Shown here: positions 8,195-16,475 of the stretch, one piece after another
Position numbering within the stretch: position 1 is the stretch's first letter
Layout of the letters: the number at the start of each line of letters is the position of its first letter
Source: Pedobacter africanus
GTDB lineage: Bacteria > Bacteroidota > Bacteroidia > Sphingobacteriales > Sphingobacteriaceae
NCBI RefSeq assembly: GCF_900176535.1
Contig: NZ_FWXT01000005.1
Location: forward strand, 248,001 to 312,000
DNA: 64,000 nt
Direction of reading: 5' to 3'
The notes under the pieces: generated by a model
The model's database searches: none
The model's input: the letters and a program-made list of their open reading frames with translations, nothing else
Told to the model about the DNA's origin: nothing
Program-made: the position numbers and the translations under genes

Positions 8195-11100
8195 CTAATC
8201 TGTTTTTTGGGAATAGTCTGAAGGAGCAACACCAAATTGCTTGCGGAATTCTTTACTGAAATATTTTCTATCATTAAAACCAACGGAATAGGCCACTTCA
8301 GCAATGTTCATTTTATGATCTGACAGCAGCTGCGCCGCCCTTTTCAATCGCTGCGACTTGATAAAATCAGTAATGGACAGACCTGTAAGCGCCTTGATCT
8401 TTTTATACAGTACCGTCTGGCTCATGCCGATGTCCTCAACCAGGCTAGCTACATTGAAGTCAGGGTCTTCCATCTTATCTTCTACCAGCTGCATCAGCCT
8501 GTTTAGAAATTTCTCGTCGGGCGACACCATTTCCAGCTTCCTGGGACTAAGCATGATCTGCCGGACGTACTTTTGCCTGAGTTCTTCACGTCCATTTAAA
8601 AGGTTGCGAATGCTCAGTTCCAGTACCTGTATGCTAAAAGGTTTCGTGATGTATACGTCTGCACCTGCTTCGAGCCCATGTACCTGCTGTAGCTGCGTAG
8701 CCATGGCAGTAAGCATAATTACAGGAATATGGTTTGTCCGTTCCTCCTGCTTCAATCTGGCACAAAGCTCCAGGCCATTCAGCTCCGGCATCGTAACATC
8801 GCTGACGATAAGATCCGGGACACGCTCAAGGGCTGTTTCCCATCCCCGCAAACCGTTCATACTTTCCAGGATATGATAGGTATTTTGAAGGGATTGCACA
8901 ATAAAACCTCTCAGCTCGTCATTGTCCTCTACCACCAGTATGGTGTATTTTTTTTCAAGGGGACTTTCTGCAACTGCAATGGTTACCTGCTGTTCGGGCA
9001 GTACAATTTTATCGGATACCACTGCCAGGCCATCCGGTACAGCCGAGAGCTCATCTGCGTTAAAATGATCTTTTCCTATCGGAAGTTTAACTGTAAGGCT
9101 TGTTTTACCATTTCGGCCTTCAACGGCCTGTTCACTCTCTACCAATATCTGCCCTTTGTGCAACTCCACAATGTTTTTAACCAGTGCCAGGCCTATGCCC
9201 CAGCCTTCGGCACTTGCTGTACCCGATTTTACCTGGTAAAAATTGGTAAAAATCTTATCCTGAAGCTCTACAGGAATGCCGACACCGGTATCTGTGATGG
9301 TAATGATGGCCTGGCCCTCCGTTTCGCTTAACGTAAAAGTTATTTCCCCCCCGTCGGGTGTGTATTTAAAAGCATTGGAAAGGATATTGTAGCAGACTTT
9401 CTCCATCTGGCTAATGTCGTAGTACACCAGGATCTGCGCGGCGCTGCAATTGAAATGATAGTCAATATGCTTTATTTCTGCCAACCCTGTGTAGGAGTCG
9501 TAGATACCGCGGCAAAAAACAACCAGGTCATTTTCGGATACCTGCAAACTGACATTCCCGCTCTCTATCTTTCTGAAATCGAGCAGTTCGCTGATCAGGC
9601 CCAGCAAACGGTCTGTATTTCTTTTGATGCCCATGAGTTGCTGGTTTACCGTCTTGTTTTCTGTTGTCAGTCTGATCAGTTTCTCCAGTGGGGCAAAGAT
9701 CAGGGTTAAAGGTGTACGAATCTCGTGCGAAATCCTGGTAAAGAAATCCAGCTTCATCTGGTAAAGCTCCTGTTGCCGTTCATTGTTCAGGTGCTCGTAA
9801 TAAAGTTCAGATTCGAGGCGTTGCTGGCGTCTGGTAAAACGGAGTACAAAATAAAGTACCGCCACGCCCGCTATAAAATACAGCAGATAGGCCCACCAGG
9901 TTTTCCACAAAGGCGGAAGTATCCTGATTTCCAGGCTGGCGGGCGTACTGTTCCACAAGCCATCGTTGTTGCTCCCTTTTACCAGGAGTTTATATTTCCC
10001 AGCTGGTAAATTGGTATAGGTTGCTGTCGGGATGTTCACATAGTTCCAGTCCTTTTCAAACCCTTCCAGTTTGTAAGCGTATTTGTTGCGTTGTGGCTGT
10101 ATGTAATTGAGGGCAAGAAAATCTATAGAAAAAATATTCTGGCTGGCGGCAAAGGTTAACACCTTTGCAAAACTGATGTCTTCCTTCAGCAAATGATCGG
10201 GCCCATCAATAAGCACAGGTTTATTGAACAGCTTAAGGCCTGAAAAAACAATTTTGGGCACAAGGGTATTTTCCCTGATCTCGCCTGGGGTGAAAGCCAC
10301 CAGCCCATTGTAGCTCCCAAAATACAGTTTGCCATTCTTATCTTTATAGGCTGAATTGATGTTGAACTCATTTGCAGGAAGCCCGTCGCCTGTGTTGTAA
10401 TGTTTAAAAGATTTTCTGCGCAAATCGAACTTAATCAGGCCCCGATCTGTACTGATCCATAAGTTACCATCATTGTCTTCCAGCAGATCGATGATGTTGT
10501 CGCTGGCCAGTCCGTTTGCGCGGTTATAGGTGCTGAAAGAGCTGGTTTCAGGATGGTACAAGCTTAGTCCGCCCCGCATGGATCCGATCCAGATGCTGCC
10601 ACGGCTGTCTTCCAGCATACAGCTGATCTGGTTGGATTTAAGACTATCCTTATGCCTATCGTTTCTTAAAAAGACCTTGAACTGTGCTGCCCCGGGCCTC
10701 AGCAGGTTGAGCCCCCTGGGCGTTCCTACCCATAAATTCTTTTTGGTGTCCTGATAAGCAAACCTGATGTAGCCACTGCTCAGTCTTAAGCCTGTATCAG
10801 GCTCAGAACCGATGACCTGAAAGCGCTCTTTTTGCGGATCGAATATGTTAAGCCCCCTTGAAGAAGTACCCAGGAGCAGCCTACCCTGATCATCTTCGGC
10901 AATGCTGCTGATATAGCCGAAACTTAAGCCGCCAGCGCTAGGCGGGTAGTGCTTAAATTTACCGGTGGCCGGATTAAAAAGTTCCAATCCACCTTGATAA
11001 AGGCCAACCCAGATTCGGTCCTTACTGTCCTTAAAAATGGCTTTAATGGTGTTATTACTCAAACTGCCGGGATCGCGCGGATCTTTTACATATTTTTTGA

Positions 11101-12322
11101 AAATACCAGTCTTTACGTCGAAATAATTCAGTCCCTGTCCTTCGGTACCAATCCACAGGTTGCCCTGCCGGTCGGCTTCAATCACACTGATGATGTCACT
11201 GCTGATGCTGTTCCGGTATTTATTGTATTTATAAACGGTAAAGGGAATGGTATTGCGGTGCGTAACATTTACCCCTCCAAACATCGTCCCAATCCATACA
11301 GAACCCTGATCGTCTTCGTAAATCTCTTTGATGGAATTGTCGCTTAAACTTTTCCGGTTATCCGCATCATGTTTATAGATGGTAAAACGAAGCGTTTCAG
11401 GATCCAGGACATTCAAACCATTCATGGTGGCTACCCACAGTTTCCCGTTTTTGCCGGGCAGTATCTTACGGATGATGTCATTGCTGAGGCCATCAGGGTT
11501 TAGCGCATTGCTTTTAAACCTGATAAATGAATCCGACTCTGGGACAAAGAGGTTCAGACCTTCGGTTTCTGATCCTATCCATATCCTGCCCTTTAGGTCT
11601 TCAGTAACCGTCCGTATAGAATTCCCACTGATACTTTTGGGATCGGCAGGGTTGTGATGAAAAGAACGGATCTGATATTGGCCATTCTTCAGGCTCATTA
11701 CGCTCAGTCCCTCTGTTGTACCGACCCAGATATTGCCCCTGCTGTCTTCAAAAACAGTATAAACAGAATTTCCGGCCAGGCCATCTTTCTGATAAAACTT
11801 TTTAAATTTTCTTGAAGAAGGGCTCTCCAGCATGCTCAGGCCCAAGTTGGTTCCAAACCATAACCTTCCCTTACGATCTGCCAATAAGGAAAGTACAATC
11901 TTATCGCTAATGCTATTCGGGTCTGTTGCGCTAAAGGGGATACGCTCAAAGGCATCTTTTTCAGGAATATACCGGTTAAGACCATTCTGCGTGCCGATCC
12001 ACAGATTTTTCTGTTTGTCTTCCAGCAGGGCATAAATATAATCTTCTGAACTGATGGAGGCCGGGTTCTCCGGATCGTTCCTGTAGATTTTTACACCTTT
12101 GCCGTCATACCTGTTCAGGCAATCGCGTGTACCGAACCACATATAGCCCCTGCTGTCTTTACAAATGGCAAGCACCGTACTTTGCGAAAGGCCATTACTT
12201 ACCGAAAGGTGATCAAAAGAAAGCTGGGCAAAGCTTTTAGCAGAAACACACAAGAACATCAGCATAAATGCTGTCCCTATGGTCAGTATCCTGGCAGTCA
12301 AAAGCTTCCTCATTTGGTGCAA
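8195..12322 (-). CDS. Hybrid two-component system sensor/regulator (HTCS)
   Basis: A one-protein phosphorelay of 1375 residues: signal/anchor (about 1-33), a periplasmic sensor of two seven-bladed Reg_prop propellers (about 40-690, many repeats like GNLWIGT and GLNLF), a Y_Y_Y domain (about 725-802), one membrane helix (about 809-828), HisKA with phospho-acceptor His866 (RISHEIRTP), HATPase_c with N-box Asn983 and DTGVGIP at 1011, a receiver domain with Asp1175 (VSDVTMPE) and Lys1227, and a C-terminal AraC-type HTH (about 1275-1372). Family members bind oligosaccharides in the periplasm and activate the adjacent PUL. Next to two PL8 lyases and a sulfatase, the ligand is inferred to be an unsaturated chondroitin/dermatan sulfate oligosaccharide. 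ATG at 12313 is an alternative start. The gene begins only 10 bp after the stop of the upstream oxidoreductase gene. Confidence 0.95.
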   Translation of the reverse strand: MHQMRKLLTARILTIGTAFMLMFLCVSAKSFAQLSFDHLSVSNGLSQSTVLAICKDSRGYMWFGTRDCLNRYDGKGVKIYRNDPENPASISSEDYIYALLEDKQKNLWIGTQNGLNRYIPEKDAFERIPFSATDPNSISDKIVLSLLADRKGRLWFGTNLGLSMLESPSSRKFKKFYQKDGLAGNSVYTVFEDSRGNIWVGTTEGLSVMSLKNGQYQIRSFHHNPADPKSISGNSIRTVTEDLKGRIWIGSETEGLNLFVPESDSFIRFKSNALNPDGLSNDIIRKILPGKNGKLWVATMNGLNVLDPETLRFTIYKHDADNRKSLSDNSIKEIYEDDQGSVWIGTMFGGVNVTHRNTIPFTVYKYNKYRNSISSDIISVIEADRQGNLWIGTEGQGLNYFDVKTGIFKKYVKDPRDPGSLSNNTIKAIFKDSKDRIWVGLYQGGLELFNPATGKFKHYPPSAGGLSFGYISSIAEDDQGRLLLGTSSRGLNIFDPQKERFQVIGSEPDTGLRLSSGYIRFAYQDTKKNLWVGTPRGLNLLRPGAAQFKVFLRNDRHKDSLKSNQISCMLEDSRGSIWIGSMRGGLSLYHPETSSFSTYNRANGLASDNIIDLLEDNDGNLWISTDRGLIKFDLRRKSFKHYNTGDGLPANEFNINSAYKDKNGKLYFGSYNGLVAFTPGEIRENTLVPKIVFSGLKLFNKPVLIDGPDHLLKEDISFAKVLTFAASQNIFSIDFLALNYIQPQRNKYAYKLEGFEKDWNYVNIPTATYTNLPAGKYKLLVKGSNNDGLWNSTPASLEIRILPPLWKTWWAYLLYFIAGVAVLYFVLRFTRRQQRLESELYYEHLNNERQQELYQMKLDFFTRISHEIRTPLTLIFAPLEKLIRLTTENKTVNQQLMGIKRNTDRLLGLISELLDFRKIESGNVSLQVSENDLVVFCRGIYDSYTGLAEIKHIDYHFNCSAAQILVYYDISQMEKVCYNILSNAFKYTPDGGEITFTLSETEGQAIITITDTGVGIPVELQDKIFTNFYQVKSGTASAEGWGIGLALVKNIVELHKGQILVESEQAVEGRNGKTSLTVKLPIGKDHFNADELSAVPDGLAVVSDKIVLPEQQVTIAVAESPLEKKYTILVVEDNDELRGFIVQSLQNTYHILESMNGLRGWETALERVPDLIVSDVTMPELNGLELCARLKQEERTNHIPVIMLTAMATQLQQVHGLEAGADVYITKPFSIQVLELSIRNLLNGREELRQKYVRQIMLSPRKLEMVSPDEKFLNRLMQLVEDKMEDPDFNVASLVEDIGMSQTVLYKKIKALTGLSITDFIKSQRLKRAAQLLSDHKMNIAEVAYSVGFNDRKYFSKEFRKQFGVAPSDYSQKTD

Positions 12323-12332
12323 AAAATTTTTC

Positions 12333-13346
12333 CTAGAGCAAAATTACGGTTTTACCAATGGTTTTACCGCCCTCCTGTAAGCCATGAGCAGTTTTAAGAT
12401 TACCGGCGGTAAGTCCGTTAAGGGTGGTGGTCAGCGTATGTTTTAAAACACCGTCATCCAGCAAATCTGCCACACGATTTAATATATGATGCTGTTCCTG
12501 CATGTCATCCGTCTGAAATGAAGAGCGGGTAAACATAAATTCCCAGCTAAAGCTCACACTTTTACTTTTCAATTTGTTCAGTGCAACAGGTGTACCAGCC
12601 CCGGTAATTGAAGCAATATGGCCTTGCGGCTTGATCAAATCGGCCATGGCATCCCAATAAGCACTGGTATCTACAAAATCAAGGATAAAATCCACCGTGT
12701 TGAATCCTGCAGCATTCATGGCTGCGCTCAGGTTGCGGTGATCTACGACTATATCAGCCCCCATTTCCTTACACCACTGGATACTTTCAGGACGAGACGC
12801 AGTGGCAATCACGGTAAGTCCGGCTATTTTTTTTGCCAGTTGTATGGCTATAGATCCCATACCACCAGCGCCACCAATAATCAGCAGGCTTTTACCTTTG
12901 TCTTTTTCAGGACTGATGCGGATCCTGTCGAACAGGATCTCCCATGCGGTAAGTACGGTGAGCGGCATTGCCGCAGCCTCCGCAGCTGTGAGCGACAAAG
13001 GCTTTTTTCCGGTTATCCGCTCATCCACCAGCTGATATTCCGCATTGCTTCCGCTGCGGTTAATATCGCCCGCATAATACACCTCATCTCCTTTTTTAAA
13101 TAGCGTTACCTCGTCACCTACGGCTTCAACAACACCACAGGCATCCCAGCCAATTACCTTTGGTGTATCCAATATGGTATCCTTAGCCGCATTCTGCCGT
13201 ATCTTAAAATCTACCGGATTTATGCTAATGGCTTTTATTTTTACCAGCAGGTCGTGCCCCTCAGCCTTGGGTACCGGTGCTTCAAATTCTATAAAACTTT
13301 CTTTTTCAGTAATGGGTAATGAGGTTTTAAATCCTATAGCTTTCAT
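12333..13346 (-). CDS. Zinc-binding-type alcohol dehydrogenase / quinone oxidoreductase (MDR superfamily)
   Basis: A 337-residue medium-chain dehydrogenase/reductase: an N-terminal GroES-like catalytic domain (about 1-125, with INPVDFKIRQ and GDEVYYAG) and a Rossmann NADPH-binding domain with IIGGAGGMGSIAIQLAKK (about 155-172). It belongs to the group usually annotated as zinc-binding alcohol dehydrogenase or quinone oxidoreductase. The classic structural-zinc cysteine cluster is not visible, so it is more likely a zinc-free NADPH oxidoreductase for quinones or enones. The natural substrate is unknown. Its start follows a consensus -7 box on the minus strand at 13363-13370. It reads toward the HTCS gene with a 10-bp gap. 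Confidence 0.85.
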   Translation of the reverse strand: MKAIGFKTSLPITEKESFIEFEAPVPKAEGHDLLVKIKAISINPVDFKIRQNAAKDTILDTPKVIGWDACGVVEAVGDEVTLFKKGDEVYYAGDINRSGSNAEYQLVDERITGKKPLSLTAAEAAAMPLTVLTAWEILFDRIRISPEKDKGKSLLIIGGAGGMGSIAIQLAKKIAGLTVIATASRPESIQWCKEMGADIVVDHRNLSAAMNAAGFNTVDFILDFVDTSAYWDAMADLIKPQGHIASITGAGTPVALNKLKSKSVSFSWEFMFTRSSFQTDDMQEQHHILNRVADLLDDGVLKHTLTTTLNGLTAGNLKTAHGLQEGGKTIGKTVILL

Positions 13347-13362
13347 ATCTTTATCGTATATC

Positions 13363-13370
13363 CAAAGATA
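13363..13370 (-). promoter_or_regulatory. -7 box of the oxidoreductase gene
   Basis: The minus strand reads TATCTTTG, an exact match to the Bacteroidota -7 element TAnnTTTG, 16 bp before the ATG at 13346. No clear -33 TTG is seen. It lies back-to-back with the plus-strand box at 13398-13405. Confidence 0.45.
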
Positions 13371-13397
13371 GGCAATTCAAGAGAAAAGGCTTATGCC

Positions 13398-13405
13398 TAT
13401 ATTTG
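13398..13405 (+). promoter_or_regulatory. -7 box of the DUF2461 gene
   Basis: The plus strand reads TATATTTG, an exact TAnnTTTG match. Transcription would start near 13411, after the upstream in-frame ATG at 13393. This supports ATG 13423 as the real start. The -33 region has only TTC (13376-13378). Confidence 0.45.
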
Positions 13406-13422
13406 CAGCACATCACATCGCT

Positions 13423-14118
13423 ATGTCAAAATTCACTGAACAACAAGAACTGATCCATGAAAGTGCTTTCAGTTTCCTGAATACTTTAAAAGACAACAAC
13501 AATCGGGACTGGTTCAATACCCATAAAGCAGAATTCCAAAAAGAGCAAAACCTTATTGAGGGCTTTGCCGAGGCTTTGCTGGAAAAACTATCGCTCCACG
13601 ATGTAATAGAAACACCCTCGGGTAAAAAAAGCCTGTACCGCATATATAGGGACACCCGCTTTTCGACAGATAAAACACCTTATAAAACCCATTGGAGTGG
13701 TAGCTTTAAACGTGCAACCAAATACCGCAGGGGTGGATACTATTTTCAGATTGAACCCGGCAACAGTTTCATTGCCGGCGGGTTCTGGGGCCCGGTACCT
13801 GCCGATTTGAAACTGATCAGGGAGGACATTGCATTCGACGCAGCCCCCTTAAAAAAGATCATCAGCAGCCCATCATTTGTAACTAAATTTGAAATATTGA
13901 GGGGCGAACAGTTAAAAACAGCTCCCAAAGGTTTTGACCAGGACCACGAGGCCATTGACCTTTTACGCTATAAGCAGTTCCTGCTCAGGAGAAAGTTTAC
14001 TGATAAAGAAGTTCTGTCAGACAGTTTTTTAACCGAAGCCAGCCTTACCTTCCAGGCCATGCGCCCGTTTTTTGATTACATGACTGAGGTGCTGACCAGC
14101 GACAGCAACGGTTTATAA
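13423..14118 (+). CDS. DUF2461 family protein
   Basis: A 231-residue cytosolic protein with the DUF2461/TIGR02453 signatures NNRDWFNTHK near the N-terminus and YRIYRDTRFSTDKTPYKTH in the first third, followed by a glycine-rich stretch YYFQIEPGNSFIAGGFWGP. The family is widespread, has no assigned biochemical function, and is usually a single stand-alone gene. The ATG at 13423 is chosen because the alternative at 13393 precedes the predicted transcription start and adds ten non-conserved residues. It is transcribed divergently from the MDR oxidoreductase. Nothing in the context suggests a role. Confidence 0.85.
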   Translation: MSKFTEQQELIHESAFSFLNTLKDNNNRDWFNTHKAEFQKEQNLIEGFAEALLEKLSLHDVIETPSGKKSLYRIYRDTRFSTDKTPYKTHWSGSFKRATKYRRGGYYFQIEPGNSFIAGGFWGPVPADLKLIREDIAFDAAPLKKIISSPSFVTKFEILRGEQLKTAPKGFDQDHEAIDLLRYKQFLLRRKFTDKEVLSDSFLTEASLTFQAMRPFFDYMTEVLTSDSNGL

Positions 14119-14213
14119 TATCTTTAATACATTCATCGTTATAACCGGAGATAATACTTATATTTACTCGTACCCGAAGGTAGTGTAAAATGTAACAGCA
14201 ACAATTTCTGCTA

Positions 14214-14483
14214 ATGAAAAAACTGAGATCAAAAGTAGTAAAAGCGCTCAAAAAAGAATTCACCTTTGAATGCACCATTTCGTCCAGAATGAACCAGGTC
14301 ATCTTATATGTAAGTAACATCGACTTTGAACAGCACCTTGGGAAACTGCTACAGCAAACACAACAGATCATTGATAAACATTTCCCCCAAAGGGAAGACA
14401 ATCTTTGCCTGGTCATCCGGGAAATTGAGGGGGGCCACCAGAACATTTTCAAGATCTGGAAACCTGCAGGTTCACGTCATTAG
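14214..14483 (+). CDS. Small hypothetical protein
   Basis: An 89-residue protein that I do not recognise. It is rich in charged residues, starts with a basic helix (MKKLRSKVVKALKKEF), and has a mixed alpha/beta-looking sequence with no signal peptide, membrane segment or cysteine motif. It stands alone on the plus strand, 95 bp after the DUF2461 gene, and its last four bases overlap the 3' end of the convergent SDR gene. Its codon usage looks like that of its neighbours, and no competing long frame covers the 5' part, so it is probably real. No function is assigned. Confidence 0.6.
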   Translation: MKKLRSKVVKALKKEFTFECTISSRMNQVILYVSNIDFEQHLGKLLQQTQQIIDKHFPQREDNLCLVIREIEGGHQNIFKIWKPAGSRH

Positions 14484-15220
14484 GCCATGGCGCCGTTGGC
14501 GCCAATCGTTTGTCCACTTATCCATTTGGCATCATCGCTGGCAAGGAAGACCACTATTTTGGCAATATCTGCCGGTTCACCCAAACGGTTAAACGCGTTT
14601 AGCGAAGCCAGACGGTCAATTACTTCCTGGGATTTGCCTTTCGTGAACAATTCGGTATCGGTAGGTCCGGGAAGGATGGCATTTACATTGATTCCTCTTG
14701 CGCCAACTTCTTTGGCAAAAACGCGGGTCAATTGTTCAACCGCACCTTTAGTAGCTACGTATGTGCCATAGGTTGGCATCAACAGCTTTGTGGTAGTGGA
14801 AGAAAAGTTAATGATGCTGCCGTTATCAGCAAGTTTGGTAGCAGCCTCCCTTAATGTGTTGAACGTACCTTTTACATTGACATCGAACTGGCGGGTGAAG
14901 TCCTCATCAGTAGTGTCTTTAATTAGCTTGGTAATCATGATGCCCGCGTTATTAACCAGTACGTCAACCTTTCCATAATGACTAATCGTGTTGTCAAAAA
15001 GAGTAGCCACTTCCTCAGCCTTGCTGACATCAGCCTGTAAGGCAATGGCATCGCCTCCTTGCTCCTTGATAGCAAACACGACCTTGTCTGCGGCATCTTT
15101 CCCGCCAGCATAGTTTACGATTACTTTTGCACCGGCTGCAGCCAGCTGTTTTGCTATTTCAGCACCGATGCCTCTTGACGCTCCCGTCACAAGGATTACT
15201 TTGTTATTTAATGTGCTCAT
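14480..15220 (-). CDS. Short-chain dehydrogenase/reductase (SDR, FabG-like)
   Basis: A 246-residue classical SDR. The cofactor motif TGASRGIG is at residues 12-19, followed by NNAG at 90-93 and the catalytic YxxxK (Tyr154, Lys158) in YGTYVATKGA, with the catalytic Ser in the SSTTT segment just before. The ATG at 15220 (MSTLNNKVILVTGAS) is chosen over the one at 15280, which adds 20 residues ahead of the Rossmann strand. The sequence resembles broad 3-oxoacyl-ACP reductase or glucose dehydrogenase-like SDRs. The substrate cannot be set from sequence, and the gene is monocistronic. Confidence 0.88.
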   Translation of the reverse strand: MSTLNNKVILVTGASRGIGAEIAKQLAAAGAKVIVNYAGGKDAADKVVFAIKEQGGDAIALQADVSKAEEVATLFDNTISHYGKVDVLVNNAGIMITKLIKDTTDEDFTRQFDVNVKGTFNTLREAATKLADNGSIINFSSTTTKLLMPTYGTYVATKGAVEQLTRVFAKEVGARGINVNAILPGPTDTELFTKGKSQEVIDRLASLNAFNRLGEPADIAKIVVFLASDDAKWISGQTIGANGAMA

Positions 15221-15455
15221 TATACTTAGCCTCTTATAAAGTTCATGTAGATTCTGTGCAGCTATCTGGTCCTGAGACATCGACTGTAGATTTAAGATAA
15301 ATTTAGCGATTAAATCTCAGGATGAAAAATGGCGGCCCCGAAAACGAAACCGAGTACAGCCACGTCTCGCAAAGATTACAATCACTATTGTGACACTCGC
15401 AGTCATCCCGCTTTCCTGTTTTTTTTACTAACTTAGGCTCATAAAAACCCTTTCT

Positions 15456-16475
15456 ATGGCCCGTCATTACGTAACGATAAAGGATATTGCAAAAATTTTA
15501 AATATTTCTGTCTCTACGGTATCCAGGGCCTTAAGGGATACCTACGATGTAAACCAGGAAACTAAGGAAAAGGTATTGGCCCTTGCTGCTGAGCTGAATT
15601 ACAAGCCCAACTTTAATGCAACCGGACTGGCCAAGGGCAGCACGCACAACCTTGGGGTAATTCTGCCCTTTATTACCAATTATTATTTTTCTACGGTTAT
15701 TACCGGCATCCAGGAAGTAGCTTACAATAACGGTTATAATATTATTTTGTTTGTCACCAACGACTCACCTGAAAGGGAACTGGCCATCATGGAAAACCTC
15801 TCAGTTTCCAGTCTGGACGGACTGCTGGTCTCCATATCTTCAAATGCCGATTCCTGCAGCCATTTTCAGGAGATCGTAGACGAAGGCATCCCCGTGGTGT
15901 TCTTTGACCGTGTAGCCAGTGAAATTGAAACCTCGAAAGTAATGCAGGACGACTACAATGGTGCTTTTGAAGCCGTAGCGCACCTGATTGAGAATGGATA
16001 TAGAAAAATCGCACATATTGCAGGTCCTAAAGGGCTTAGCTTTACCGAAGCCAGGCTACAGGGCTACCTGGACGCATTGAAACAGCACAACATTGAGCCG
16101 AACGAAGATTGGGTAGTTTATTCAGGCTTTTCGCAGGAGCACGGGGAAGCCGACACCCTGCAGCTTTTGCAATTGAAACAGCAGCCAGATGCCATTTTTG
16201 CCGTGAACGACAGAAAAGCCATAGGTGCCATGCTTACCCTAAAAAACAAAGGGATTAAAGTGGGGGAAGAGTTTGGCGTGATTGGCTTTACCAACGACCC
16301 CATGTCGACGATTATCTCGCCCAGCTTATCGACTATTGCAGAACCTGCTTTCGAAATCGGAAAACTAAGTTGCGAGCTCCTGATCAAACACATCACCAAG
16401 AAATACTTTCATGCCGAAGAAATTGTATTGCCGGGCAAACTGATCGTCAGGGAATCGAGCAGCAGAAAAAACTAA
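15456..16475 (+). CDS. LacI-family transcriptional regulator
   Basis: A 339-residue LacI/GalR regulator. The N-terminal HTH (about 4-25: VTIKDIAKILNISVSTVSRAL) and hinge helix (about 50-58) are followed by a periplasmic-binding-protein-like effector domain (about 62-335). It stands at the head of the amino-sugar gene group, convergent with nagA with a 4-bp stop overlap. A LacI-type palindrome lies between the transporter and GH109 genes at 20353-20366, so this protein is a good candidate to bind it, with an amino-sugar or amino-sugar phosphate as inducer (inference). No such palindrome is seen in its own upstream region, so autoregulation is not evident. Confidence 0.93.
   Translation: MARHYVTIKDIAKILNISVSTVSRALRDTYDVNQETKEKVLALAAELNYKPNFNATGLAKGSTHNLGVILPFITNYYFSTVITGIQEVAYNNGYNIILFVTNDSPERELAIMENLSVSSLDGLLVSISSNADSCSHFQEIVDEGIPVVFFDRVASEIETSKVMQDDYNGAFEAVAHLIENGYRKIAHIAGPKGLSFTEARLQGYLDALKQHNIEPNEDWVVYSGFSQEHGEADTLQLLQLKQQPDAIFAVNDRKAIGAMLTLKNKGIKVGEEFGVIGFTNDPMSTIISPSLSTIAEPAFEIGKLSCELLIKHITKKYFHAEEIVLPGKLIVRESSSRKN

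Noticed and set aside
7319..8198. Long plus-strand open frames (191 and 112 codons) opposite the ABC-type lyase
   Set aside because: They lie fully antisense to a gene with an intact PL8 active site, show no protein-like motifs, and follow the codon bias of the minus strand.
14109..14145. Imperfect hairpin (CGGTTTATAA with TTATAACCG) after the DUF2461 gene as a terminator
   Set aside because: The long loop, bulge and lack of a T-run make it unconvincing.
15390..15405. TCACTATTGTGA, resembling a CRP-type half-site pair upstream of the LacI gene
   Set aside because: The arms are only 4 bp with a TATT spacer, and classical cAMP-CRP control is not expected in this phylum. Too weak to call.
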